Positions 22,141 to 33,693 of a stretch of 64,000 nucleotides of DNA are shown here, piece after piece (positions within the stretch are counted from its first letter, which is position 1; the number at the start of each line of letters is the position of its first letter). Source of the stretch: Psococerastis gibbosa (lineage: Eukaryota; Arthropoda; Insecta; Psocodea; Psocidae); contig OZ020490.1 of NCBI GenBank assembly GCA_963971405.1, forward strand, positions 23,523,464 to 23,587,463, given 5' to 3'. The notes beneath the pieces are model-generated. The model searched no databases, was not told where the DNA came from, and saw nothing but the letters and a program-made list of their open reading frames with translations. The position numbers and the translations under genes were made by a program.

Positions 22141-22143
22141 TTA

Positions 22144-23126
22144 CGTACGTAGTTACAACTGCACGGACATCTTCTCATCATAGAAAGATCGTATGGGTAG
22201 TGAGTCCAAGTAGTGAGAGGTCAACTAACAATGTGGTTGTGGCGTGTGCAACAAGGGGCCACCATGTGACCGTTAAATACGTGAATGTACTATAGCAACT
22301 CATAACAAACCACCCGAAAGGCCAGGATTATTGAAAATGACTACTGACGAAGGAAGGTCTAATAGTAATAATAATGTTGCCCACCCTTGAATCGGTAGTT
22401 GCCACCCCTAATGATGGGGTACGTCCCGTACGTGTGGGAATGCCTTTACATTTACAGCATCCATCGCATACCACAAATTCATGGCTTTGTGCCTCCGCCT
22501 CCTATACGTATATACACTGGTTGCTCTTTTCCATCCAAATCTGTGCAATGGTTTTTATTTATTTATTTATTTATGGAAGAGCGGATCCAAACCAGGGAGC
22601 TAATAAAACTATTGAGTTACCATGTTATATTTCGGCTGTGCTGTAAGACTGAAGCCATGACCACGCCTACTTATAGGGGCATTTTGGGGGGAAATTCAAA
22701 TTTAATAGTTTTATTAAAGGTTTTCTCTATTGTTTTCTTTGTTGTTTAATACATTATTATATTTATTATTTAAATTTATTACAGATATTGTTTAAACTTT
22801 AAATTAAAAGTAGTGCAAGTTCTGCATTAAAAAAATTTATTATTATCGAAAAGTAGGGAAAACTTCGCTTAAAATATTGATTAAGATATATATTAAAAGT
22901 ACTGCAAGCTCTGCATAAAAATATTATTGGTTTCGTGGCATGATTTCCCGTTCTAAATAATCTTTAAATAATGTAACAAAAAATAAAATGTTACCCTGGT
23001 ATCAAATGGCAAAAGGCTCCATCAGCTCCTATACTACGGAAATAGCCAAATTCAAGCGGCTTCAATCCGGATGTTTACGATGAGTCTATAGTTTTACTAT
23101 GTCTATGATCCAAACCGGCCGCCATA
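22144..23126. other. No recognised feature
   Basis: Very AT-rich from 22740 to 23000. Short frames at 22374-22749 are not recognised. Confidence 0.5.
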
Positions 23127-23301
23127 CCAAGTTGAATCCAGCGGACCAGAGCAGGTTCAAAGCTGCAGATAACTTGGTAGTGTGCACAGTGCCGGTAGGG
23201 AAACATGGTAGGACTTGTCCTGGTCACCTGCGAACTAATCGTGTGACTTCACTGTGTTTCCCAAGTGGTTCGGAATCCACTATAATCAGGAGGTCTACTG
23301 T
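23127..23301 (+). repeat. SINE-like family S4, 3'-truncated
   Basis: CCAAGTTGAATCCAGCGGACC, GTAGTGTGCACAGTGCCGG, GGTTCGGAATCCACTATAAT, then breaks off after AGGAGGTCTACTG. Confidence 0.65.
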
Positions 23302-23392
23302 CCTATGGGCTGGTATAGGACAGTCAAGTCGGAGTGGGCCCAAATATGAGGCCTAAGTCGTTATTAACCCGACGAACACTACTACTACTAAG

Positions 23393-23515
23393 TGCGGATC
23401 CAGTGGAAAATTTAGGGGGGAGGGGGTCACCAGTTGTATGTAAGGTTAAAAGGTAATTTTTTTGTTGAAAATTTGAAAAAAATTACTATCATATGAATTT
23501 ACTCATTTAGGGCGT
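23393..23515. mobile_element. hAT-like poly-G family, right-truncated
   Basis: GTGCGGATCCAGTGG, AAATTTAGGG with G-run, GTATGTAAGGTTAAAAGG, TGAATTTACTCATTTAGGG, then the match stops. Confidence 0.5.
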
Positions 23516-23820
23516 CCGACCCTGAGTTCAAGCCTCAATCAAACACAAATTGAATTTCGTGAGCAAAGAAGATTCAGAACTCGTGAGGTCAGTACTCCCA
23601 TACCATCCTGTATAGAAGTGATAACACTATCTTAATTACATGACGATGACCGCAACAGAGGATGGCAAGCCAGACTAACAAATTGTTCCTTCCGGGAGAT
23701 TTAACCTTTAACCTACCTGTAGTACCTGTAGGCCGTAGGGCCATAGCGCAAAGAACAGAGATCTGCTGAACCATGAACCATAGTTTGTAGGCTATGCAAA
23801 ACTTAGGTATTTTATGGATA

Positions 23821-24040
23821 GATTATAGTATTACTAGTATATGGTATGTAACACTGACTTAAACTAACTTGGATTGAAGAGGTAATCTCCTCGTTGGCTC
23901 GTTATCACCAAAATTAGAGGGTATAGAAAAAATAGACTTGGCTGGATTCGAATGAATGATAATCTTACGTAAATGCGTAGATCGTGGGTTCAAATCCCAC
24001 CAAGTCCATTTTTTTCTATATCCTCTAATTTTGGTTATAT
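23821..24040 (-). repeat. tRNA foldback element S1, diverged copy
   Basis: The tail is at 23821-23895. The left arm (ACCAAAATTAGAGG to GGATTCGAA) and right arm (GGTTCAAATCCC to CCTCTAATTTTGGT) still pair around a shortened centre. Both arms keep T-arm and B-box-like sequence. Confidence 0.7.
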
Positions 24041-24627
24041 ACTGTATATATGTAGGCCCCCTTAACCTGAAGGTGTGCGGGGTACCTACCAACTCAAGTT
24101 GACAAAATTAATTATATGTACTCCACATGTGCTTTTTAGACCCATGGGGCACACTCTCTTTTGTTAGTAGGCAAGTATCGTATATGTATCTGTTCTAAAA
24201 CACAAAATTGCCAAGACATGTTAATAAATGAACTTAGTTGTTGCTTTCTTGCACAGCACTCCTGTGTGAACTGTCACAATATTAATGCCGTAAATAGTAA
24301 TATATAGTAGACCTGCGGATAACGCGATAAATTCCTGGGTCAATGGATCAATAATATTGTAATAACAATTATGTAATAGCGAACTAACCTTGATAATTGG
24401 AAACCGTCAAATATTTAAAAATATTTATCACAAATTACGCGAACAAACGTAAACAGACAAGGGACCACAAGCCGAGGAGACCGATACACTCACGCTTCTG
24501 ATAGCGTTTGTCCGTCCTATCAGCATGTGGTAATAGCAAAGCGTTCCTGTACCGCCAAGTCACTCAGTACCGCACCTAGGGGCTGCTGAACCGTCGGCAT
24601 AGCTTGTGGAAGTACAGGGCTTCTAGT

Positions 24628-24798
24628 CAAGGGTGGATTTTAGGGGGGTCAGGGGGTCTGGACCCCCCCAAAATTAAATGAACTTACACTAGATAATATG
24701 GGTTTACAGTGGGAATTAATGATGTTTTTTAATGTTATAATCCACTGAATCTGCCTGCTGATCCCCCCCCCCTAAATTGGAGGCGAAATCCGCCCTTG
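24628..24798. mobile_element. hAT-like MITE
   Basis: CAAGGGTGGATTT / GAAATCCGCCCTTG. CTTCTAGT duplicated exactly (24620-24627, 24799-24806). Immediately followed by another hAT-type left end (CAGTGGCGTAACTGAGG) at 24807. Confidence 0.85.
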
Positions 24799-24806
24799 CT
24801 TCTAGT

Positions 24807-24880
24807 CAGTGGCGTAACTGAGGTGGGGCAAGTAGGGCATGTGCCCTGGGCGCAGTTCTGCCAGGGGCGCCAAATTGGCA
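24807..24880. mobile_element. hAT-type left end, right end not found
   Basis: CAGTGGCGTAACTGAGG directly abuts the CTTCTAGT duplicate of the preceding element. No matching right end was located downstream. Confidence 0.5.
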
Positions 24881-25252
24881 GGCTGTTATCATAAAAAGTG
24901 TATAAATTAATATAAAATATCATTCAAATTTAATTATAATAATTCTAAAAGTAAAAAACCCGAGAAATTCCAAAAGAAATGTGTTTTTACCAAAGTTTAA
25001 ACTTATTGGTTGTATTGGTTTGCATAGCTACACCTAAAGTAGTCTACCATGATACCTACTAAAAATAAAATAAGCTTAATAGGTATAAGAAAATGAACGA
25101 TATGATATGATAAGCACCATGCACATGCACGTAAGTCTTATAACTAAAGATCTACATAAGTGACAGTGCAATCTTCTTTCTGATGTCACAATCTGAACGA
25201 TTGGTTGGCAGCAACTCCCTAAATGTCCAGTTCGCTGGCCGGCTGGTCCACC

Positions 25253-25870
25253 CGTAGCCCCCCGCACCCAGGATTTCTGGTGACAAAGACGCTATGGAGG
25301 CTAAAGGCATAGTATCCAGCACAATAATGAAAAGGAAATTAATTCTTAGTATGCTTATTTTACATTAAAAAAAAGTCACCATATTGACCAAGTACGTTCA
25401 CAAAAAATGTATTACTCAAAATGCTTAAAACCTCAATACTTTAGAGCTATTTTTTCCAAATTTTTCTCCGGGGGAGACCCCCGGCCCCCCCCCTCAATGG
25501 TAGGTTTATTCGTCGTTATAATATCTAAATTGTACTGCTTGCAAACGTTGGCTTAAATAGGGGGGCCTGCCCCCCCCCCCAGAAGCACCCGTAGCCCCCC
25601 CCCAGGATTTCTGGTGACAAAGACATTATGGAGGCGAAAGTCATAGTATCCACAATAACGAAAGGGAAATTAATTCTTGGTAGGCCTATGCGTATTTCAC
25701 ATGAAAGACATCATGAAAAAAATCAACATGTTGACCAAGTACTTTCACAAAATGCCTATAACCCCAATATTTCAGACCAATTTTTTCAAAAAATTTCTTC
25801 GAGGGAGACCCCCCCCCCCCCCCTCAGTGGTAGGTTTATTCGTCTATAAAATCGCAACTGTACTGCTTGC
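25253..25870 (+). repeat. Diverged tandem duplication, about 300-bp units
   Basis: CCAGGATTTCTGGTGACAAA, CATAGTATCCA, GGAAATTAATTCTT, TTGACCAAGTAC, CCTCAATGGTAGGTTTATTC recur in order in 25253-25555 and 25590-25870. The Harbinger-like MITE at 25874 follows directly. Confidence 0.65.
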
Positions 25871-25873
25871 TAA

Positions 25874-26313
25874 GGCGCCCATTCCACATACGTACAACGT
25901 CAATGAAAATTATGAAATTGAAGGACATTTCAATTTTACTCTATGCCATTGTTAAAATTGATCAATGATCAATTGATCATAGAGTAAGATCACAAACAAT
26001 GAAACAAACAATCTAAAATTAAGAAATGGCGTCATGGGATATGACAAATACAACTATTTTAATTGATTTCTCTAAAAAGAAAGCATTTCTGTATAAAAAT
26101 TATAATAAGGTTTAAATAATAAGGCGACGAAGAAAACAAATACAATTTCAAGAAACAAATGCAAACAAATTTCAAAAATTTGGCGCATACGCTACAATTA
26201 AAAATTGTCAATTTTTGAAAAAAACATATGGAATGGCCCCCATCAATGAGAATTTGAAATGTGCTTCAATTTCATAATTTTCATTGACGTTGTACGTATG
26301 TGGAATGGGCGCC
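25874..26313. mobile_element. PIF/Harbinger-like MITE, second copy
   Basis: GGCGCCCATTCCACATACG at the left and its inverse at the right. Left flank TAA, right flank AAA (one mismatch). It splits a poly-G/C-rich repeat region. Confidence 0.75.
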
Positions 26314-26590
26314 AAAGTGCGTAAAATCTCCCTGATTTGGGCATATTCATCAATTTTTCTCCGGGGGAGACCCCCGGGCCCTCCTTTCTCCGGGATAGAA
26401 TATTCGTAAAACCTCACTAATTTCGGGCTAATTATCACTTTTATTTCTCCAGGGGTGACCCCCGGGCTCCCCTTTCTCCAGGGTATATATGCGTAAAACC
26501 TCACTAATTTCGGCCCATTTATCGACTTTTTTTTCTCCGGGGGAACATGGTCTTGGGGTCCTAAAGCCCCCCCCCCCCAGAAATTTTGGG
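26314..26590 (-). repeat. Tandem GTAAAACCTCACTAATTTC repeats
   Basis: Three units of about 75-90 bp, each with GTAAAACCTCACTAATTTCG (or a variant) and CTCCGGGGGAGACCCCCGGG-like sequence. They resemble the interior of the CAGGCGCGGATCTAG hAT family, and the region ends in a C-run. Confidence 0.5.
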
Positions 26591-26942
26591 AATTCACGCC
26601 AATGATAAATTGTATAGTACAATACATTTCAAATGTAACCGCTTAAAATCAAACTTCGAAAACTGTTTCACAAACTGTATCGTAAGCAGACTTGACGACG
26701 AGCTGATGAATCACAGGGCAGGTTAAGATGAGTCACAGTATTTCCCGTAATCCACTTGTTATCCTTTCTTTTTAAGGAGAAACCCTATCAGAACCAGCTA
26801 TCATTCATTATATTTTGTATTTGTTAGGTAGCTTATTTAAATCTAGTCCCATAGGTCTGTATAGTATTTTTGTAATATTTGCGGTCGTCCACGGGGGGAA
26901 AATTTGAAAGGCTTATGGTACAAGGATAAGGTTAAAAGCAAG

Positions 26943-27257
26943 GGTGATCCAGCGGAAAATTTAGGGGCGGGAGGTCACAAGTTGTACGTAAGTTTAAAAA
27001 GTAAAATTTGTTGGTTGAAAATTTGAGTTTTATTTTATTTATTTATTTTTTTTTTTAAATAATCTGATGAATTTACTCATTTAGGGGGGGGGGGGGTCAT
27101 GACTTTACACTACATAGTATTGAACTTTCCAACCAAGCGACATTTCATTCCATATACTACAGGATCTTAGCCCTAACCGAAATAAAATCCTTGTTACAGG
27201 CCTGTATTCATGCAGGGTTTTGCGACCCCCCCCCCCCGCCCCATCTGATCCGCCACT
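26943..27257. mobile_element. hAT-like poly-G family copy, probably interrupted
   Basis: CAAGGGTGATCCAGCGG and a G-run block to GGTCATGAC at about 27107. An unrelated AT-rich stretch follows, then a C-run and ATCTGATCCGCCACTG at 27242-27257. No matching 8-bp flanks. Confidence 0.45.
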
Positions 27258-27477
27258 GTGTCATACTCATAGTATATCAATCTAACGCATCATTCTTCAT
27301 ATATACAGTAGATAGTAGTTGTTTCATGTTTGTCTCTGCGTTATTATCACATCGTATTGTGCGTTATAAGTAAATATGTTTTTTGGATTACATACCAGTT
27401 AAGACGACCTCTTTTCGGTTTATTTGAACCTGACCAGACTCTAGACAAAAGTGTAGCTAGGACAGGGGGCGGATAGC

Positions 27478-27666
27478 CAAGGGCGGATCCAGCGTAAAAT
27501 TTAGGGGGGGGGGTCACAAGTTGCTTGTAAGTTTAAAATGGTTTTTTTTTTTTTTTTTTTTTTAAAGTTGAGTTTTATTCATTTTTTTTACTAGGTACCT
27601 TATGAACTTACTCATTTAAGGGGGGTCGTGACCCCCCTGACCCCTCCCTCCGTTGCTCCGCCTTTG
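27478..27666. mobile_element. hAT-like MITE, CGGATCCAGC poly-G family
   Basis: CAAGGGCGGATCCAGCG / GTTGCTCCGCCTTTG. Flanks CGGATAGC and CGACTAGC (6 of 8). Related fragments at 12293, 23393, 26943; good copy at 45490. Confidence 0.65.
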
Positions 27667-27773
27667 CGACTAGCGCATGACCGGGGAGCGCACAAAGTGA
27701 ACCATATACCTAACACTGTATGGCACACATATGGCAAAATCTCTTGCCTAAGGGTCAAAATTATAGGCCATCA

Positions 27774-27910
27774 GCAGCCTGACCTAGGATTATAACTGTA
27801 AACAAACAAATTTGAATAGCACTTTCCATTATAAAATTATCTTGTTTACATTTTTAATGCCAGGGGATTAAATAAATGCCGGTATTATAATCGCCTCGAT
27901 CAGGCTGCAG
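27774..27910. repeat. Inverted-repeat family D, short copy
   Basis: GCAGCCTGACCTAGGATTAT start (left TIR partly deleted), GTAAACAAACAAATTTG, TTTGAATAGCACTTTCC, ending CCTCGATCAGGCTGCAG. Confidence 0.65.
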
Positions 27911-28195
27911 ATAGGGCAGTAAAAGGGAGAAAAACAACACAGGACCTATTAATAGAGTATAGTGGGTCTGGAACGGAAATTAAGTTAGTTTAATATTTTT
28001 TTATTTCCCTGAAAATACTGGGCGGGTGCCTGGGGGCGGCTAATAGCCTTCCTTCCCCCCTCCTCCAGACCTCCTCCTCCCTGTTATTAAATGGGGAGTA
28101 TTAATTGAAGTATTCCAATGCTTTGGGGAATAATAATAATGATTTGTATTGAAAGGCAATTTGTCCTCACTTCTACATTTTGAGTTGGAGAAGTT

Positions 28196-28700
28196 CAATC
28201 AATCAATCAATCAAATCAAAAGGTGTATTAGAAAAATACAAATACACAATACTGTAGGGCCACATGGCCCATAACAGACTAAAAAATAAATAAATAAATA
28301 ATTTAACAACAAAATTTTAAACCCTTGAAAAAAACGACTAACATTAACGTACGTGCTAATAACAGGTCCACAGAAAAAATTCTTTTTAATCCATAATTTG
28401 AAACAAAGATTCCACCTCTTCCCGTCCAATTTTGAAAATTTATTTGTGGTCAGAGATCCAGGCCGTAATTTTAGTTGATTAAATGTCTTTGGCGCTAGGC
28501 ATTGGTAGGCCTTTGTAAAAATTGTTGTATATGCTCTAGGTACTGTGAAGTGCTCAATTTGTCTGGTATTCACTGGCCTCGGTCTCTGTACCATATGGCC
28601 ACTGATGGAATAAAATATTTTCAAAGTCTTGTATAGGTAAAGGTATCTTAGCGGGAATAGACCAAGTGACGCAAAGTGACGCAAGTATGAAGTTTGGAGA
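28196..28700 (-). pseudogene. 5'-truncated CR1/L2-like LINE: C-terminus plus (TTGA)n tail
   Basis: The minus strand carries LFPLRYLYLYKTLKIFYSIS, later VNTRQIEHFTVPRAYTT and CLAPKTFNQL. This is the conserved end of LINE reverse transcriptases: LRYLYLYK..., NTR..., VPR.RT..., APK.(F/W)N.L. The frame ends near 28211 and is followed in the element's sense direction by (TTGA)n at 28196-28216, as in CR1/L2 elements that end in short tandem repeats. AGTTGGAGA beside the tail and AGTTTGGAGA at the other end may be decayed target duplications. Confidence 0.75.
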
Positions 28701-28710
28701 TAACTAAAGT

Positions 28711-28902
28711 GAAGGCCGTAACCAGGATTTTTTGCTCGGGGGGGGGGGGGGGGGGGGGTTTCAGAAATTTCATTGGATATCACATAGTAGTTTTTATTTT
28801 TCCCTCACAAAACGATTCTATCTAGTATCAAGCCATTTCATTTCGAGGGGGGGGGGGGGGTGGAACCCCATGAACACCCCCCCCCCCTTGGCTACGGCCT
28901 TG
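28711..28902. mobile_element. hAT-like MITE, CAAGGCCGTAGCC family
   Basis: GAAGGCCGTAACCAGG / TTGGCTACGGCCTTG. Flanks ACTAAAGT and ACTACAGT (7 of 8). G-run of about 20 near the left end. Confidence 0.85.
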
Positions 28903-29215
28903 ACTACAGTATGTAAAATATGATATAACTTACAGAGTTACACGTTGCCTCCATCTATTGGTAAATGCGAGGACTTCACCTCCAGTTGAGCTGCTTTGCT
29001 CGCACTAGTTTCCTAACTCTACTAAAAGATGGCAGCAAGATCCCCTTATCGAGTCTCTATACTTTTATATGAGATTGAGGCCTGTTGTTGCCGTTGGTCT
29101 GCTGCCTACCGGAAGTCCTTATCACCCTAATAAGCAACGGTATACATTATAATGATGGTATACTGCAGTGGCGTATAAGTTATATAAAATATTTTTTGGG
29201 GGGCAAGGTCAGTTC

Positions 29216-29640
29216 CAGTGGCGGACGCAGATTTTTATTTTGACGAGGGCCATACCTCAAAATACCGCCTCAGGTACAAGGCCATAGCCAGAGAGAGGGG
29301 GGGGGGGTCCATGGGGTCCGGACCCTTCCCGAAATATTTGCAGTGTAGATAGAATGGAGAATAGAACTAGATAGAATGGAGTTATATATATATTAAGGTT
29401 ACCTCAACTCTGGTGACGTCAGATGGACCCCTACAAAAAAAAACTCTGGCTACGGTACGGCCTTGCTCAGGTATAAACTGAGGCTAAAAACAATACGGTA
29501 CTTGATTTAAGTAACTGATTTAGTTTAACTGATCAATTCTGGTCAGGACAAAGAACGAAACGGAACCATATTTTAAAGAAGTTCCTATTACAATAACACC
29601 TTTCATATTTCATTTTTTTTTTAAATTAATCTAATAATCA
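29216..29640. repeat. Repeat shared with 10490-10660 (inverted)
   Basis: Starts CAGTGGCGGACGCAG. Blocks AATACGGTA, TTAAGTAACTGATTTAGTTT, AAACGGAACCATATTTTAAA, AATAACACCTTTCATATTT match 10490-10660 in reverse. Split by 29277-29465; right end not resolved. Confidence 0.5.
29277..29465. mobile_element. hAT-like MITE nested in another hAT-type repeat
   Basis: CAAGGCCATAGCCAG / CTGGCTACG...CGGCCTTG. CTCAGGTA duplicated exactly (29269-29276, 29466-29473). The outer repeat starts CAGTGGCGGACGCAG at 29216. Confidence 0.85.
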
Positions 29641-29727
29641 TTAATCAATATAATAACAATATAATCAATAATCATAAATTAATCTAATAATCAATAACAA
29701 CACTAGCAACATCGCGCCTGAACCATA

Positions 29728-29854
29728 AATCTATTGTAAGTTAATTATTTATCAATATCAAGCTCTGATACTACATGTGTTTTTCCTATTTTGGCCCACA
29801 ACTACCCTCCCCCCCCCCCCCCCAAATGGGCTGGATCCGTCCCTGACCGGAACC
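29728..29854. mobile_element. hAT-like element, right part only
   Basis: AAATCTATTGTAA onward and the right end GGATCCGTCCCTG match 42546 and 48839. The left end is missing. Confidence 0.6.
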
Positions 29855-30041
29855 TACCTGAAATGTACCAAATTTTATATTTCTTCGTTTTTTTGTTCAT
29901 AGTTTTTTTTTTTACTAAACCGTATAGGCTATTTAAATTGTACCATCATGTTCTGGTTCAGTGGGGTAGCACTCCCTCCCACCGTTTTATGAAAAAAAAA
30001 TCCACCCTGTAATTGCAAATTACATATTATATAACTGTTAA

Positions 30042-30426
30042 GAGTGTACAGCCCGTAGGAAATTGGCAACCCGAAATTTATTCCTTTTTATTTTTTATTT
30101 AATTAACAAAGCATGTTATTAAATATTTGGCTCATCAAAGTTATAGAAGCCTACTTCATGCATCATATAATAAGGTATTTTTAGTTTTTGAAATTGTAGT
30201 TTTTTTATAAAATCGCTTTTACGTGAAAATTTATTGTTTATAAAATATCTGCATGTTTATGAAAAAAAATACAATTTCGAAGATTAAAAATATCTTATAA
30301 TATGATGCATGAAGTAGTCTTCTACAACTTTGATGAGCCAAATCTTTAATAACATGCTTAGTTAATTAAATAAAAAATAATATGGAATAAATTTCGGGTT
30401 GCCAATTTCCTACGGGCTGTACACTC
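30042..30426. mobile_element. Palindromic MITE flanked by TTAA
   Basis: Arms of about 150 nt start GAGTGTACAGCCCGTAGGAA and include ATTAAATATTTGGCTCATCA and TTCATGCATCATATAATA, inverted on the other side. TTAA at 30038-30041 and 30427-30430. TTAA targeting is known for piggyBac and Kolobok elements; no transposase is present. Confidence 0.75.
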
Positions 30427-30504
30427 TTAATCCTATTATTTATCTTTTTTTATTCTGTGCATATTATTTTGATCATGAACTGGAGATTTTAACCATATTT
30501 TAAC

Positions 30505-30893
30505 CATTTACGGCGATTTGGGATTATTTTATTATAATACCGGGGTTTATTTTTTAATACCACATCAGTAAGTTGTCACGTGACGGTGTTAAAATATGCG
30601 AGGAAAATTCAAATTAATAAATTGTTGGAATTTACAAGAGAATGGTCACATTGTTTTATAATTTAAGGAAATACTAATAAACATTAAAATGTACAGGTAT
30701 ACATTTCAAATATAAAAACAATTTTAATTCATGTGTCTACATCTAACGGAGAAAAAACTTAAAACTCAGTTAACTCACCACAAATATTAATATATCAATT
30801 TGAATTTGCCGCGCATTTTGCGCTCATTTGTGAAAACTATTAAAAAAAAACCGGTATTATAATAATCCAAAATCACCATGATCGGGCTGTTGG
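30505..30893. repeat. Inverted-repeat family D2
   Basis: GGCGATTTGGGATTATTTTA and ATAATACCGG at the left; CCGGTATTATAATAATCC, AAAATCACC and GATCGGGCTG at the right. Internal blocks CACGTGACGGTGTTAAAAT and AAATTCAAATTAATAAA are shared with 34400-35135. Confidence 0.6.
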
Positions 30894-31101
30894 AAATCAA
30901 ATTTTAGCTATAATATATATATATATATGAAAAATGACATGAAAAATGAAACACGACTTTATTGCAAATAAAACAAAAGGCGAACAATAAGACTATAAAG
31001 TCTTGTTTTCATGCTAACCTTAAAAACTAAAACATTGTAACTTATTATAGATTAATTAAAATTAAATGGAGAAGAAAAAAAAGAGAGGTATAGTGAAAGA
31101 A

Positions 31102-31205
31102 AAGAAGGATAAAATGTATACGGGGGGGATCAATAAACCATAATATAATATAATGTATATATATATATATATAATATATGCTATAATATATATATTTGTA
31201 ATATA
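31102..31205. repeat. (TA)n-rich low-complexity tract
   Basis: TATATATATATATA-type runs at 31157-31173 and 31184-31196 in an A/T-only stretch. Confidence 0.7.
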
Positions 31206-31647
31206 TTACAATTAAAAGTAAACCTCACGATATCGAAAATATATGTGTTGATGACACTTATTGTATACAGCTCGTCACTGAATCATAATCATATACGGCA
31301 CTGATGTGTGGGGATGTGGAAAGATAAAATGGTAGGCCGTTAGTGGGAAAGCCGTAAGCAATTTGAGAAGCCCTCCATTGCATTGATGTAGAGCTGTATG
31401 AGTCAGCGAGGGAGCAGTATTGATTTGCCCACCCTTCCTCGGTCGACCCACCCGTCTCTCCTGCTTCCAGGGTTCTTAACAATATTACACTGCAGATTAC
31501 CAACCCTTAAATCTACCTGGTTTTTAGCCTTGAAATACCTTTCAGGGCGTCAAGGTTTTAAGACGATCCTGGTGGCCCAATGAGCTTCTTCTTCTATCAA
31601 TGCCTCTTCTATCGAAGATTGGCGATCATCATGGCAATTTAAGTTAA

Positions 31648-31790
31648 GGTCTTGGATGGCATAGTGGTAGCTTATTCGTACTTGTGCGAGTCTCTACACA
31701 TCATGCGACTGCCGTAACTCAACACAGGTATTACCTAAAGAGGCGACTGAAGAGGTTACTCGGATACATTCATTAAATTGTTTGTATGCG
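31648..31790 (+). repeat. SINE family S3
   Basis: A-box-like TGGCATAGTGG, weak B box TGTGCGAGTCTC, then CATGCGACTGCCGTAACTC and AGGCGACTGAAGAGGTTA, ending TTGTTTGTATGCG. Five copies in the window. Confidence 0.65.
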
Positions 31791-32328
31791 AATATTTTTT
31801 AATGTACCTTGGAGACTGCTGCTCTAAAAAAGGAAGTCGTGATTCTCTTGCCAAGCCACTGCCTCAGGTTTTTCAAGCAGAATAGTCTTCTGCTGGGAGC
31901 CCTCTGTCCCATCTTCCCTTGGATTATTACATCACATGACCGAAGTATGATATAGTTTCCGTTTCTTAACCGTTAGCAGCATTCATGTACCCGTACATTG
32001 TCCCACTTTTTTTTGTTTATTGCATTGTTGGAAACTTTATTGACATAGTAAGATGCGACTCTTAAATTCATTAATATAACGGATTTCCTAATTTTAGGCT
32101 AAAGTATATCTTTGGATTTGATCAATTTGTGATTTCTTGGTTGCCTATATACCTGTGCGTACCAATTTTATATGTCATTCTTCACCCATCAGACCATTGT
32201 AAACATTTGACCTGCCCCTTATACTACAGGCGTACAAGGCAGATTAACTGTCAAATTCTACGTACATATAGGGTGCTCTCGACGGCTGTGGAGAGCGAAT
32301 GCCCGTAGCTCAGCGAGTGTTAATAATC

Positions 32329-32583
32329 AAACGAGGAGCTTGGTTACAAACGTGGCCAACTCCATTTTTTTACAAAATGGGGTTTCGATCCGACCTTGCT
32401 GAAAATTTTAATGTCCACCTGCACGTTGTAAAATACAGTGACAAAAGCAGCCAGATTGCGCACAGAAGCGCTGAGAAGTCTAGGGTTAGCTATAAAATGC
32501 AATTCTCAAATGCAATTTTCAACAGAACATCCACTCTCCTCAAAAATTCTACAACTTGGAGTTGGCCATGTTTGTAAACAGCC
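32329..32583. mobile_element. Unassigned inverted-repeat element
   Basis: GAGGAGCTTGGTTACAAACG, TGGCCAACTCC at the left and GGAGTTGGCCATG, TTTGTAAACAGCCTCCTC at the right, so about 33-bp TIRs. No convincing target duplication. Confidence 0.55.
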
Positions 32584-33311
32584 TCCTCAAATAAATAATA
32601 AACAAAATATTACATTTTTAAGAAATATTAGGGTTCATAATGTGTAAATTATTTAGATTTTCCATGTTACATAAATCATAAAATTGCTATACAACAAAAA
32701 ATAACAACAAATTTTCTCTGAATATTTTAATTTACATTAAATTGACCAATTTAGGGATTACTTTGCACCTACAGTATACGGGCTACACTTTCAAAATTTC
32801 AAAAATAAAATAAATACATGAAATGTACCCGGTCAAAGAGTTATGAGGTAAGTTAAAACTTGTCACCCCCTTTCGTGGCATGTCTTTCATTAATGGCCAA
32901 TGTTCAAGATATATTGATTAGGCAACGGTAACCTATTCTTTAATGCTATATTTCATCATTTTTGTTATGGTTTTTTGATTTGACGGCAGAATTTTGCAGT
33001 ACAAAAAATGCAATATGGATTTTTAGACGTTATCGACGTGGAACATGAAGTTTGAATGTATTTTTGTTTGCAAAACCAATCTACATAAATAAAACCTAAG
33101 AAAATGATCCCACGGGGTGCCTTTCGGCCCTGTGATTGGCGATTATTTTTTAATCTTAAACTGGAATTAGAAATGTATACCGTATATACTAGTTAATTTT
33201 TGAAAGGAATGCGCTATTGAACATTTTTTTGTTTACATTTTTAACGCATAGAATAAGTTAATACTAAACGGTATAGTAGGTCCGCTGGAGCTTTGTCGCA
33301 ATTTCAATTAA

Positions 33312-33693
33312 CATATGTTACGTAGAAAATTGGCATCCCAAAATTAAATGCTTCTCATTTTTTATTTCATAACTCAGCTAAGTTATTAAAAATTTGGGTC
33401 ATTTAAGTTCTAGAAGGCTACTTCGTGCATCATAAATTCGGGTAATTTAATTTTCGGTTCTGTAGTTTTCCCAAAAATCCCAAATTTAACGAAATTTTAG
33501 TCCCCACTGGTTTTTATGAAAGAACTAAGGTACCAAAAATTTAATATTTCCTATTATATGATGCATGAAGTAGTCTTCTACAACTTACATGAGCCAAATC
33601 ATTAATAACTTGCCTTGTTAATTAAATAAAAAATAAAAAGTCAATAAAAACAACAAATTTTGGGGTGCTCATTTTCTACGTAGCATGGGCCTC
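33312..33693. mobile_element. Palindromic MITE flanked by TTAA, older relative
   Basis: Shares the arm core (ATGATGCATGAAGTAGTCTT, GAGCCAAATCATTAATAAC) with 30042-30426 but has different tips (TACGTAGAAAATTGGC). TTAA at 33308-33311 and 33694-33697; 382 bp against 385 bp. Confidence 0.65.

Noticed and set aside
28732..28923. Gly-rich or Pro-rich frames across homopolymer runs (many places)
   Set aside because: They translate poly-G/poly-C inside hAT-like MITEs; no domain, no codon signal, frame depends on run length.
32300..32395. tRNA-like A box (GTAGCTCAGCGAG) and B-box-like GGTTTCGATCC
   Set aside because: The B box has an extra base, spacing is too long, and an inverted-repeat element starts between them; no cloverleaf forms.
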